From Psychrobacter sp. UBA3483 (GTDB taxonomy: Bacteria; Pseudomonadota; Gammaproteobacteria; Pseudomonadales; Moraxellaceae), in assembly GCF_002377905.1 (NCBI RefSeq), contig NZ_DFQS01000059.1:14203-78202 (forward strand): a stretch of 64,000 nucleotides of DNA. Direction: 5' to 3'. Shown here piece by piece: positions 8,651 through 17,685 of this stretch (positions are counted from its first letter, which is position 1; each line of letters begins with the position of its first letter). The translations under genes were made by a program, and so were the position numbers. The notes beneath the pieces are model-generated. The model had not been told where the DNA came from. It saw only the letters and a program-made list of their open reading frames with translations, and ran no database searches.

Positions 8651-10090
8651 ATGCCAACCTCTGCTAAATCTTTAACCAAACGTTTGATTGAAATACCAGA
8701 AATGCGCCGTATCCAGCATTTGCATTTTGTGGGCATTGGGGGCTCGGGGATGTGCGGTATTGCTGAAGTGATGAACAACCAAGGTTATAAAGTCAGTGGT
8801 TCGGATATTACTGAGAGCTTGGTGACGAAACGCCTAGCACAGATTGGTATTGATATCGCGATTGGTCATGATTCCAAAAATATCGCCAATGCCGATGTCA
8901 TCGTCGTCTCGTCTGCCATCGACCGTAGCAATCCTGAAGTAAAAGCCGCACTTGAAGCGCGTCTGCCTGTGGTACGCCGTGCGGATATGCTTGGCGAGTT
9001 GATGCGCTATCGTCACGGTATCGCTGTTGCTGGTGCCCATGGTAAAACCACCACTACCAGTCTGCTGACCACCATGATGGCGGAAGGTAAGCTCGATCCG
9101 ACTTATGTCATTGGCGGTAAATTAAACGCCTCAGGTAAAAATGCCGCGCTTGGTAACAGCCGTTATTTAATTGCTGAGGCTGATGAATCTGATGCGTCGT
9201 TTTTGACCTTGCACCCGATGGCAGCGATTGTTACCAATATTGATCAAGACCATATGGAAACCTATGGCAACAGTTTTGATAAATTAAAAGCCGCTTATAT
9301 TCAGTTTTTACAAAATATGCCGTTTTATGGGTTGGCGGTGGTCTGCGGTGACGACGCTGAATTGTACGCTATGATCGATGACATCGGGCGTCCGGTATTA
9401 ACCTTTGGCCTTGAGCCTTTTAATGATGTACAAGCGGTTGATTTGGTCAGCGAAGGCACAAAAACTCACTTTACCGTTTTACGCCGCGACCGTGAGCCAT
9501 TACGTCTGACTTTAAATATTCCCGGTGTACACAACGTTTATAATGCACTGGCTGCTATTACCATGGCAACTGACGAAGGCGTCGACGATGAAGCGATTAC
9601 GCGCGCCCTGCAAAAGTTTGCCGGTGTCGGTCGCCGCTTTGAGCAGCAAGCTTCTGTAGAAATAGACGATGGTAACGTCTTGCTGATTGATGATTATGGT
9701 CACCATCCAAGAGAAGTCGATGCCACTATAAAAGCGGCGCGTCAAAGCTTCCCTGAGCGCCGCTTAGTCATGATGTTCCAGCCGCACCGCTATAGCCGTA
9801 CGCGTGATTGCTTTGATGATTTTGTCGAAGTGCTATCAAGCGTCGATGAGTTGTTGTTATTAGACGTTTATCCTGCTGGTGAAACTCCGATTGCGGGCGC
9901 TGATACCAAAGCCTTGGCGCGTAGTATCCGTTTGCGCGGTGCTGTTGAGCCAACGATTATCGATAAAGCCAATATCGCGCCGGTCATGCAGCGCTTGCTT
10001 AAAGCCAATGACATGCTAATTACTCAAGGCGCAGGAAATGTCGGACAAATAGCTATCGAATTGGCCGCCAATAATCTATATATTCAATAA
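8651..10090 (+). CDS. murC: UDP-N-acetylmuramate--L-alanine ligase
   Basis: MurC adds L-alanine to UDP-MurNAc, the first step of the peptide stem of peptidoglycan. The 479-residue protein carries the UDP-binding loop HFVGIGGSGMCGIAEV at about residues 25-40, the ATP P-loop GAHGKTTTTSL at about 127-137, the central-domain segment EADESDASFL, and the DDYGHHPREVDATI and FQPHRYSRTRD motifs of Mur ligases. Length and motif order are typical. It follows murG by 92 nt and precedes ddl by 29 nt, so the three are probably one transcript. Confidence 0.97.
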   Translation: MPTSAKSLTKRLIEIPEMRRIQHLHFVGIGGSGMCGIAEVMNNQGYKVSGSDITESLVTKRLAQIGIDIAIGHDSKNIANADVIVVSSAIDRSNPEVKAALEARLPVVRRADMLGELMRYRHGIAVAGAHGKTTTTSLLTTMMAEGKLDPTYVIGGKLNASGKNAALGNSRYLIAEADESDASFLTLHPMAAIVTNIDQDHMETYGNSFDKLKAAYIQFLQNMPFYGLAVVCGDDAELYAMIDDIGRPVLTFGLEPFNDVQAVDLVSEGTKTHFTVLRRDREPLRLTLNIPGVHNVYNALAAITMATDEGVDDEAITRALQKFAGVGRRFEQQASVEIDDGNVLLIDDYGHHPREVDATIKAARQSFPERRLVMMFQPHRYSRTRDCFDDFVEVLSSVDELLLLDVYPAGETPIAGADTKALARSIRLRGAVEPTIIDKANIAPVMQRLLKANDMLITQGAGNVGQIAIELAANNLYIQ

Positions 10091-10119
10091 TCTGCAAAAG
10101 AATTTTAGGAATAAGACTC

Positions 10120-11247
10120 ATGACTATTAACAATCAAGAAAAAAATAACCAAGAAAACAATAAGCAAAAAAATGAAAGCAACATTGATAAAAGTATCAAT
10201 GCAGACACTAAAGCTACGATTGCCAATCCAGAGCTGGCATTGGCAGCAGCGGCACAAGCAGAGCAAGATAAGGCGGCAAACAATCAGCCAAACGATAATA
10301 CGGTTCCTAATATTGCAAATAGCAAAGTCAAAGACGCCAGTCAGTTTGGTAAAGTTGCCGTGGTTTATGGGGGCAGTAGCAATGAGCGCAGTGTGTCATT
10401 AGACAGTGGCGCTGCCGTGTTAAAAGCGCTACAAAACCAAGGTGTTGATGCCACGCATTTTGACCCAAAAGATCAAGATATTACCGAGCTGCGTAAGTTC
10501 GATCGCGTGTTTAACGTGTTGCATGGTCGCGGCGGCGAAGATGGCTTATTACAGGGCGTGCTGCAATGGTTTAATATTCCGCAAACCGGTTCAGGTATTT
10601 TGGCATCAGCGCTCGGGATGGATAAAGTCCGTACCAAGCAGCTTTGGCAAGGCTGCGGCTTATCGACCGCGCCATTTTCATTATTAACAGCGGATACCGA
10701 CTGGCAGCAAGTGGTGAATATGCTTGGCTTGCCGCTGATTATCAAACCAGTCCATGAAGGCTCGAGCATTGGCATGACCAAAGTCAACAACCTCGATGAG
10801 CTGCCTGCTGCTTATGCAACGGCGGTGCAGTGCGGTGACGCGGTGATGGCTGAGCGCTGGATTACTGGGCGCGAGTTTACCATTGTTATTATCGACGACG
10901 AAGCTTATCCAGTGATACGCCTTGAGCCTGCTGATATTACTAACTTCTATGATTTTGAAGCCAAATACAACCGTAACGATACCAGCTACTATATTCCCTG
11001 CGGTCTAAGCGCTGCTGATGAAAAACACTTGCAAGCATTGAGCTTGGCAGCATTTCGCGCTGTCGATGCTAAAGGCTGGGGACGTATTGATGCGATGCAA
11101 GACGAAGCGGGCAACTTTTGGTTACTCGAGATTAATACCGTGCCGGGTATGACCAGTCATAGCTTGGTACCAATGGCGGCCAAAGCTCGCGGTATGGATT
11201 TTGATGCCTTGTGTTGGCATATCCTAGCGCAGACTTTAGAAGTATAG
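10120..11247 (+). CDS. ddl: D-alanine--D-alanine ligase with an N-terminal extension
   Basis: Ddl makes the D-Ala-D-Ala dipeptide for the pentapeptide stem. The catalytic part starts near residue 70 with GKVAVVYGGSSNERSVSLDSG, followed by VLHGRGGEDGLLQGVLQWF, the ATP-grasp segment IKPVHEGSSIGMTKV and the metal-binding end LLEINTVPGMTSHSLVP. The first ~68 residues are an Asn/Gln/Lys/Ala-rich tail absent from usual DdlB (about 306 residues; here 375). The start at 10120 has AGGAAT upstream, and there is no alternative ATG with a better site close to the catalytic domain, so the tail is probably translated. It is the last gene before a 456-nt gap and ftsQ. Confidence 0.95.
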   Translation: MTINNQEKNNQENNKQKNESNIDKSINADTKATIANPELALAAAAQAEQDKAANNQPNDNTVPNIANSKVKDASQFGKVAVVYGGSSNERSVSLDSGAAVLKALQNQGVDATHFDPKDQDITELRKFDRVFNVLHGRGGEDGLLQGVLQWFNIPQTGSGILASALGMDKVRTKQLWQGCGLSTAPFSLLTADTDWQQVVNMLGLPLIIKPVHEGSSIGMTKVNNLDELPAAYATAVQCGDAVMAERWITGREFTIVIIDDEAYPVIRLEPADITNFYDFEAKYNRNDTSYYIPCGLSAADEKHLQALSLAAFRAVDAKGWGRIDAMQDEAGNFWLLEINTVPGMTSHSLVPMAAKARGMDFDALCWHILAQTLEV

Positions 11248-11703
11248 ATTTGGCCAAATATACATTTGCTTAAACATCCTTTAACTGGGCTGTGTAACGT
11301 CTCTTTAACTAGCCATACATTTAACCATGAAGAGCACCACTTAATGCAGGTAAATGTATCGCTAGCCCTGCTATAACACAGCTTCGTGTAAACTTGTGTA
11401 AATTCGTTGTTAGTCGTAGGGGTTAGGCTATTGTTTAAACGTAAAATACGTTAATATTGTAATTATTGGTCTATATTAGTGATATTTATGGTTATTTATG
11501 CAAATTTCTTTAAGTTATTCATTAAATAAGAAAAATGTTACGTTTTAATGCGCTTAACTGAGCTTTATCGCTCGTTTTAGACAAATAAATTGATAATATG
11601 GCAGTTTCATCGATTGCTGTACCGATTAGCAGATTTACCATTAATAATAAGCACTATTGGCGTTATGCAAATAGTTTAAGCAAAAATAGGGACGACATGT
11701 ATT
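11248..11703. other. 456-nt gene-free region between ddl and ftsQ
   Basis: No plausible reading frame, RNA gene or strong terminator was seen. The region is AT-rich from about 11420 onwards and probably contains the promoter(s) of ftsQAZ. In many relatives ddl and ftsQ nearly touch, so this length of spacer is notable. Confidence 0.6.
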
Positions 11704-12501
11704 ATGACTCAAACTGTCAATGACATTGCTGACTTGATGAGTGATAAAACCTCGCACCCTAAATCTAATTTGCAAATACCCTCTATGCTCAGATATTTTT
11801 TCACAGTGTTGGTGTTAGGTTTGCTGGTGCTGATATTGGTCATGGGCGGCAAAGCATTGCGTGATGCGCCGCCCGCCGCTATTCATGTCGACGACAAAGG
11901 CTTGACGGTAGCGCAATATCGAGCATTACAACAAGTCATGAACCAACAGAGCGTCAGCAGCTTTTTTACCTCTGATTTACAGGCGCTCAGAGATATCTCT
12001 ACCGGTCTTGCTTGGGTTGACCAAGTCAGTATCAGCCGTGATTGGCAGCAAGGTATCGTCGTGAAAGCGTTGCCAAAACAGGCTGTGGCAAATTTTGGTA
12101 CCGAGCGTTTGGTTGATGCAAAAGGCGCGGTTTTTGTGCCCGCTGATAGTCGAGAGTTAACGCAAGAACACTTTGCGACCTTGCAAGGCGATATAGCGCA
12201 AGCACCAGTTATTATGCAGCAAATGCAGCAAGTCAATGACTGGTATGCGCCGCTTGATATGCAAGTTGAGGATATCATTCTGTCACCAAGAATGACGTGG
12301 TTGATTCGCTTTGATAATGGCTTACGTGTTATCGTTGATAATGAAAACACCGCGCAAAAACTGTTGAATTTAAGTCAGCTGCTTGGCAATCAATTAAGCA
12401 ATCGCCGTGATGAAATACAGTCTGTCGATCTTCGTTATAAAAATGGATTTACTATCGCATGGAATTTGGCGCTCCCAAAAGATGGTGAAACACCGCCATA
12501 A
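11704..12501 (+). CDS. ftsQ: Cell division protein FtsQ
   Basis: FtsQ is a bitopic inner-membrane divisome protein linking early and late division proteins (FtsB/FtsL). The 265-residue protein has a ~28-residue cytoplasmic tail, one membrane segment at about residues 29-48 (YFFTVLVLGLLVLILVMGG), a POTRA-like domain after it (QALRDISTGLAWVDQVSISRDW, VVKALPKQAVANFG) and a beta domain (MTWLIRFDNGLRVIVDNE). These match FtsQ at the usual length. An AGGG lies about 12 nt before the ATG. Position directly ahead of ftsA and ftsZ supports the call. Confidence 0.92.
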   Translation: MTQTVNDIADLMSDKTSHPKSNLQIPSMLRYFFTVLVLGLLVLILVMGGKALRDAPPAAIHVDDKGLTVAQYRALQQVMNQQSVSSFFTSDLQALRDISTGLAWVDQVSISRDWQQGIVVKALPKQAVANFGTERLVDAKGAVFVPADSRELTQEHFATLQGDIAQAPVIMQQMQQVNDWYAPLDMQVEDIILSPRMTWLIRFDNGLRVIVDNENTAQKLLNLSQLLGNQLSNRRDEIQSVDLRYKNGFTIAWNLALPKDGETPP

Positions 12502-12521
12502 AACAGCATCGTAAAATCATA

Positions 12522-12600
12522 CTGAGCAATGAAATACCAAAAACCTAAGTAAGAAATACTTAGTAAGAAAAACTGAGCAATAAAAGCTAAGTAATAAAAA
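12522..12600. repeat. 14-nt tandem array between ftsQ and ftsA
   Basis: Four contiguous 14-nt units: 12545 CTAAGTAAGAAATA, 12559 CTTAGTAAGAAAAA, 12573 CTGAGCAATAAAAG, 12587 CTAAGTAATAAAAA. A further related copy, CTGAGCAATGAAAT, is at 12522 after a 9-nt spacer. The consensus is CTRAGYAAKAAAWA. The array lies in the ftsQ-ftsA intergenic mRNA. Confidence 0.85.
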
Positions 12601-12762
12601 TAAAGCACCATAAATTAAGAAAGCAATCGATTTCCAATACCCGTTTGCTATCTTGATAGAGAGCGTTTACTGATAATATGACTGCGTGATCATAACGCAT
12701 TTTTCAATGATTTAATGGAGACGTCATTTGCTCTCCTGTTTAGCGATAATTTGTCTGGTACC

Positions 12763-14055
12763 ATGAAAAATACTGAAAATCTGGTTGTTGTCCATTTAAG
12801 TGCCACGGCAGTCTATGTCGTTATTGGTAATGTTGTGTCTGCAAAAGACATTCGAATTATGGGTGTGGGGCAAGTTAAAAATAACGACTTCTATCAAGGT
12901 CAGATAAAGCATCGCGAACGCTTACAAGGCGCTATCAGACAAGCGATTCAAGAAGCCGAAGACACTGCTAATTGCCGCGTGCATAGTGTCTGGTTGACCA
13001 TGGCAACGCCTGAGCTGTTAAGTAAAAATAGTGCCGGAGACGTTAGGGTAGAGGACGAAGTTGTCCGTGCCCAAGACATGGTACAAGCGTTATCCAATGC
13101 CAAATCACAAGATTTATCGCCTGATTATTATTTGATGCATTGTTGCCAGCAAGGTATTTATATCGACAATCAAGAGTTTATGGTTGATGATGCTATTGAC
13201 ATGGTCGCGCATAATATTACTGTTATGTATCACATGATGATGATGCCTGTTTCTAGTCGTCAGAATATTCAAAAACTTTTGCAAAGCTGTGACGTCGGTA
13301 TCGACCACATTGTTTTTGATGCGGTGACCAGCGCAGAATATAGCTTGATGCCCGATGAGCGTCAGCAAGGCGTTTGCTTGGTCGATATCGGTGCAAGTAC
13401 CACCAGTATTTGCGTCTATAAAGAAAATAAGCTGATTTTCACGCATTGTATTGCCACTGGTAGCCATGAAGTGACGATGGACATTTCAGCCGATGTTGGT
13501 ATCTCAATGATAGAAGCTGAGCGCCTTAAAAAAACGCACGGTACGGTTGATGTCAATAGCGTCGATCCCAGCTCATTCTTTCTATTTAAGCCGCAAGGCT
13601 CGGGTGACGAGATTAATATCGGTACGTATAATCTAGCGCGTATTATTGAAGCCCGCTATGAGCAAATATTTACCGAAGTGGTACGCCAATTACACGACGC
13701 CGACTTGTTAGGCTATATTGATAAAGGGTTGGTACTCTCAGGCGGCGGCAGTTCCATTAAAGGCATGATACCTTTTGCCAAAAAATTACTAAAAATGCCA
13801 GTGGTATTGACCAATACTCATCCTGCGATTAGTGCTTATAATCACTTTGATAATGATGAATCGTTTAAACAGCTGAATATGCAGGTCAATGATCGCGCTT
13901 ATCAAACCGCATTTGGTACCTTACTATATAGTCAGAGCGAGCAATTTCGTCGTAGTGAAAAAAGTGAGCCAGAAGCGATTCAAAAAAGTCGCGTGAAGGG
14001 TGTTTTTCAAAGTGCCGGACAACGTTTTGCGAGTGTACTCAAAAAGATATTATAA
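12763..14055 (+). CDS. ftsA: Cell division protein FtsA (actin-like)
   Basis: FtsA tethers FtsZ to the inner membrane and recruits later divisome proteins. Of about 430 residues, CLVDIGASTTSICVYKENKL is the phosphate-2 loop, LVLSGGGSSIKGM the adenosine motif, and GQRFASVLKKIL the C-terminal amphipathic membrane-targeting helix. The first nucleotide-binding loop is unusual: where other FtsA proteins have an acidic-x-Gly-Thr motif (EIGTAK in E. coli), this one reads VHLSATAVYVVIG. Neither candidate start has a clear ribosome-binding site; 12763 (MKNTENLVVV) is chosen because it fits the usual N-terminal length, and 12715 would add 16 residues. ftsZ follows. Confidence 0.93.
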   Translation: MKNTENLVVVHLSATAVYVVIGNVVSAKDIRIMGVGQVKNNDFYQGQIKHRERLQGAIRQAIQEAEDTANCRVHSVWLTMATPELLSKNSAGDVRVEDEVVRAQDMVQALSNAKSQDLSPDYYLMHCCQQGIYIDNQEFMVDDAIDMVAHNITVMYHMMMMPVSSRQNIQKLLQSCDVGIDHIVFDAVTSAEYSLMPDERQQGVCLVDIGASTTSICVYKENKLIFTHCIATGSHEVTMDISADVGISMIEAERLKKTHGTVDVNSVDPSSFFLFKPQGSGDEINIGTYNLARIIEARYEQIFTEVVRQLHDADLLGYIDKGLVLSGGGSSIKGMIPFAKKLLKMPVVLTNTHPAISAYNHFDNDESFKQLNMQVNDRAYQTAFGTLLYSQSEQFRRSEKSEPEAIQKSRVKGVFQSAGQRFASVLKKIL

Positions 14056-14299
14056 TTCTGCTGGCAAATTTGCTCCTGCTAAGCGGTAAGTAGAGAAGGG
14101 CAAGACACAGCATGATAAGCAAACAGATTAACAGCAGCATCCTGTACAATAACGGCATATATTGGCAACGCATAACTATTTAAGCCATTGCCCTGTTTTA
14201 ATTAAATACGTTTATATATATAGTAAGTCGATAGCGCGCCCTATGAGTGTGTTACTACGTATCGACCATCACGCTATCTGCAACTGGAGAAATCTTTTT

Positions 14300-15496
14300 A
14301 TGTCAAAATACACCATGCCAGATGATAATCAGCTTCAAAATAACGGCCAGGCAAGCTTCACTGTATTCGGTGTGGGCGGCGGCGGCGGTAATGCGGTTGA
14401 GCATATGGTACAACAAGGGATTAGAGGTGTAACGTTTGTCTGTGCTAATACGGATAAACAAGCGCTCGATCGTCTAACAGCGCCGCATAAATTGCAACTT
14501 GGTGCCAAGACCAACCGTGGTCTCGGTGCAGGGGCAAACCCAGAAGTCGGTCGTGAAGCGGCAGAAGCAGATGAAGAAGCCATCCGTGCGTTACTTGAGC
14601 ACTCAGATATGGTGTTCATTACCGCAGGTATGGGCGGTGGTACAGGTACCGGAGCGGCGCCAGTGGTTGCGCGTATTGCCAAAGAAATGGAAGTGTTGAC
14701 CGTAGCAGTTGTGACAACGCCATTTAAGTTTGAAGGTGGTAAACGTATCAAGGCTGCCAAAGCAGGTATTGAGCAGTTGACCAATTTTGTCGACTCAATC
14801 ATTACGATTCCCAATGACAAGCTTATGAGCGTGTATGGCAACATCTCTATGCAAGATGCTTTTAAAAAAGCCGATGACGTTTTATTACATGCGGTCCAAG
14901 GTATTGCAGAAACCATTGCTAGCGAAGGTATGATTAACATTGACTTTAACGACATCCGCACTGCGATGACGGCTAAAGGACATGCTATGATGGGAATTGG
15001 CCGTGCTAGCGGCGATGATCGTGCGCGCCAAGCGACCGAGAAAGCCATCAGATCGCCACTACTTGATGATTTACGTTTAGAGAATGCCAAAGGCTTACTT
15101 GTTAACGTTATTTCTTCTGAGTCTTTATCACTCGATGAGATGAGCAAAATCAGTGTTATCGTTGAAGAAATTACTGATATCGACGACGCACATATTTTCT
15201 ATGGCTCGGTTATCGATGAAAAAATGGGCGACGATTTGCATGTGACGGTTATCGCAACGGGTCTGACCTTAGATGAAAATGCAGGTCAAGAGCCTGAAGT
15301 TGTGGAGCAGCCAGTACCTTCTGTTAATAGTACCCAGCCTGTTGATCCAAACTTGCATACCAGTGCGCTAAACAGCCAAAAACAAGCCCAAGCGCAGTAT
15401 CAAGAAAGCCCCGTACGCGCAAATGTGACGCAAGAACAGCCTAAAACTAAAACCAACAGCATTCAAGACTATCTTAAGCGTCAACAGAATAAATAG
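14300..15496 (+). CDS. ftsZ: Cell division protein FtsZ (tubulin-like GTPase)
   Basis: FtsZ polymerises at midcell to form the Z ring. The 398-residue product shows FGVGGGGGNAVEHM at the N-terminus, the tubulin signature GMGGGTGTGAAPVVA near residues 110-124, TTPFKFEGGKR, and the NFVDSIITIPNDKL segment. After residue ~330 a Gln/Pro-rich linker leads to the C-terminal peptide NSIQDYLKRQQNK, which binds FtsA. The start at 14300 has GGAGA nine bases upstream; an open frame extending back to 14162 lacks such a site. ftsZ ends with a strong terminator, so lpxC may have its own promoter. Confidence 0.98.
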   Translation: MSKYTMPDDNQLQNNGQASFTVFGVGGGGGNAVEHMVQQGIRGVTFVCANTDKQALDRLTAPHKLQLGAKTNRGLGAGANPEVGREAAEADEEAIRALLEHSDMVFITAGMGGGTGTGAAPVVARIAKEMEVLTVAVVTTPFKFEGGKRIKAAKAGIEQLTNFVDSIITIPNDKLMSVYGNISMQDAFKKADDVLLHAVQGIAETIASEGMINIDFNDIRTAMTAKGHAMMGIGRASGDDRARQATEKAIRSPLLDDLRLENAKGLLVNVISSESLSLDEMSKISVIVEEITDIDDAHIFYGSVIDEKMGDDLHVTVIATGLTLDENAGQEPEVVEQPVPSVNSTQPVDPNLHTSALNSQKQAQAQYQESPVRANVTQEQPKTKTNSIQDYLKRQQNK

Positions 15497-15530
15497 TCTT
15501 TAACAAAGCAATCATTAGATAGTTTGGATC

Positions 15531-15568
15531 AAAAAGCCAGTATTTCGATACTGGCTTTTTTGTTTTTT
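15531..15568 (+). terminator. Rho-independent terminator after ftsZ
   Basis: A 13-bp perfect stem (15531-15543 with 15548-15560) closes on a TTCG tetraloop and is followed by a T-rich run (TTTTTTGTTTTTT). It ends the ftsQAZ transcript. Confidence 0.93.
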
Positions 15569-15789
15569 AGAAAGGAGAAAAATACGAGTTCGAATGCTAA
15601 TAAATAGTCTTTAGTCACGATTTAGAGAAGATTGAGCATTTGTTACGTTATAAAAATAAACGTTAAAATAATGACGATAAGTGTTATCAATCAAAGAGAT
15701 AAGCAAATTAACGCTTTTTAGCGCTAGCGAAATAGGGTCGGGTAATGCTACACTATGTCAATTGTAACAAAATATGTGAGAAGACAGCC

Positions 15790-16707
15790 ATGAACCAACG
15801 AACCATAAAAACAGCAATAGCCGTTACAGGTACTGGTCTTCATAGTGGTCAACCTGTTGACTTAGAGTTTCATCCGCAGCCTATTAATACCGGTATTATT
15901 TTTGAGCGTTCTGATATAGCAGGTAGCGAACCAATTCCTGCCAGTGCTTTTTTGGTACAAGATACTATGATGTCATCCAACCTAGTATTTGGTGGCACAC
16001 GCGTGGGTACGGTTGAGCATTTGCTCAGTGCGATAGCAGGCCTAGGGGTTGATAACCTACTAATCCGCGTATCAGCGTCAGAGATACCGATTATGGACGG
16101 TAGCGCCGCGCCATTTGTAGGTCTGCTACTGCAAGCAGGTTTCTGTGAACAAGAAGCGGCAAAGCGTTTTATTAAAATTGTGCGTCCTGTACGCGTCAAA
16201 GTTGATGACAAATGGGCAGAGCTGCGTCCTTATGACGGCTTTGAGTTAAATTTTGAGATTGATTTTGACCATCCTGCTATTAATAAAGACTTTCAACATG
16301 CTCAATTGCAGTTCTCGACGCAAAATTTCATCGAACAACTAAGCTCAGCGCGTACTTTCGGTTTTTTACGAGATATCGAGGCCCTACGTCAAAATAACTT
16401 GGCGCTAGGTGGCAGTATGGACAATGCTATTGTTATTGATGATGCCAATATTCTTAATGAAGAAGGGCTGCGTTTTAATGATGAATTTGTACGCCATAAA
16501 ATTCTCGACGCTTTAGGTGATTTATACCTCATTGGATACCCTATCTTAGGTCGTTTTAATGCCTATAAGTCTGGTCATGCATTAAACAATATGTTGGTAC
16601 GCGAAATATTATCCCATCCTAATAACTTTGAAATTGTAACTTTTGATGACAATGTAAGCTGTCCTATCGAATATTTACCTTTGAATCGTATAACAGTCGA
16701 AGGATAA
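15790..16707 (+). CDS. lpxC: UDP-3-O-acyl-N-acetylglucosamine deacetylase
   Basis: LpxC is the zinc deacetylase that performs the committed step of lipid A synthesis (cytoplasm). The 305-residue protein begins MNQRTIKTAIAVTGTGLHSG, the standard LpxC opening. Zinc-site segments are present: GTVEHLLSAIAGLGVDN near residue 79, RHKILDALGDLYLIG near 236-250 (His and Asp ligands), and KSGHALNNMLV near 263 (catalytic His). An upstream in-frame ATG at 15745 is rejected because the family starts at MNQRTIK. The gene faces dciA, with a shared bidirectional terminator between them. Confidence 0.98.
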   Translation: MNQRTIKTAIAVTGTGLHSGQPVDLEFHPQPINTGIIFERSDIAGSEPIPASAFLVQDTMMSSNLVFGGTRVGTVEHLLSAIAGLGVDNLLIRVSASEIPIMDGSAAPFVGLLLQAGFCEQEAAKRFIKIVRPVRVKVDDKWAELRPYDGFELNFEIDFDHPAINKDFQHAQLQFSTQNFIEQLSSARTFGFLRDIEALRQNNLALGGSMDNAIVIDDANILNEEGLRFNDEFVRHKILDALGDLYLIGYPILGRFNAYKSGHALNNMLVREILSHPNNFEIVTFDDNVSCPIEYLPLNRITVEG

Positions 16708-16861
16708 ATACAGGAATATACACGAAGTATCGAAACATTTACGCAATATTACATAACTTGGTTATAAGCAGTACTAAATAATATTCGTTTAAATAGATAT
16801 TTTCTCTACTATTTTTAAGAAAAATAGCTACAACTTCGATAGAATAAAAGCTGTAGGAAAT

Positions 16862-16921
16862 AAAAAAATCATCTGTCAGTGTGATTCATAATCTGAACCG
16901 CACTGACAGATGATTTTTTTT
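16862..16921. terminator. Bidirectional terminator between lpxC and dciA
   Basis: A perfect 20-bp stem (16862-16881 with 16901-16920) has a 19-nt loop, an A run on one flank and a T run on the other, so it can stop transcription from lpxC (+) and dciA (-). Confidence 0.88.
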
Positions 16922-17005
16922 GTTTACAAGATTACAAAAACACAGCTTTAGCCGAGTCAAAAATGGGTGTAGTTTACATAACTTTACAAAGTAAACCACA
17001 GTTTT

Positions 17006-17521
17006 TTAGGAATTTATTAAGCGTAAGAGGGCGTTTTTAAGATTTTTATTAGTGGTGACATGCTCTGCAGCCTGTGATATAGTCCGCTTTGTGTTTTGGC
17101 TAAGGGCCTGATTTTCATGGGCTTTACGAGGCTTTGATAAGGATGCTGATAACGCTTCTGATGATTTAGAATAATTATTATGGGTGGGAATATTGGCTAC
17201 GACGACGCGAATTTGCTTGAGTTGTTTAAATGTAATCGACTGCTCTGTTAGTACTTGCAAATAGGCGTTCTGTAAATAGCGAATATGGTTAGCAGCAGTC
17301 ATCGAGCCCACACTTAGTATAAGCTGCTCAGTGCTTACGCCTACAACCCAGCAGTTATTGAGGATTTCCTCAGGTAGACAATCTACCAAAAGCTCTTTTA
17401 CCTCGGTCGTTGCTTGTAGATATAAACGCATATTATCAGCAAGTGTTTGAGGTAGCGCACTACCGGCAAAAGCTTGATGATCAATCAGTTTAGCAAGTCG
17501 GTTAGGTTGTTTTTTTGACAT
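17006..17521 (-). CDS. dciA: DciA family (DUF721) helicase loader/operator
   Basis: DciA is the ancestral factor that helps load the replicative helicase DnaB in bacteria without DnaC. The 171-residue protein has the DUF721 domain in its first ~110 residues: LADNMRLYLQATTEVKELL, LPEEILNNCWVVGV, LILSVGSMTAANHIRYLQ and the final strand FKQLKQIRVVVANIP. The remaining ~60 residues are Ser/Lys/Asn-rich and probably disordered, as in other DciA proteins. It starts at the ATG at 17521. Location opposite lpxC is seen in other Moraxellaceae. No DnaC gene is visible here. Confidence 0.82.
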   Translation of the reverse strand: MSKKQPNRLAKLIDHQAFAGSALPQTLADNMRLYLQATTEVKELLVDCLPEEILNNCWVVGVSTEQLILSVGSMTAANHIRYLQNAYLQVLTEQSITFKQLKQIRVVVANIPTHNNYSKSSEALSASLSKPRKAHENQALSQNTKRTISQAAEHVTTNKNLKNALLRLINS

Positions 17522-17685
17522 CGTAAACACTCATCTTCTAGGTGACAGCAGCGATATTCATCATAAACAGCGAGCTTTTGTACTACGGATTTTATCATGT
17601 TTATTTCATGGTCATCTTCCCTAAATTAATTCATGCTTTGTCACGGACGGCGAGCAATCCTGTATTTACAATAGGTAGTAAATTT

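Noticed and set aside
11883..12350. 155-codon open frame antisense to ftsQ
   Set aside because: Lies wholly within ftsQ; Cys/Ser-rich translation typical of an antisense shadow.
14335..15147. 270-codon open frame antisense to ftsZ
   Set aside because: Shadow of a highly biased coding sequence; low-complexity Ser/Ala/Pro translation without family features.
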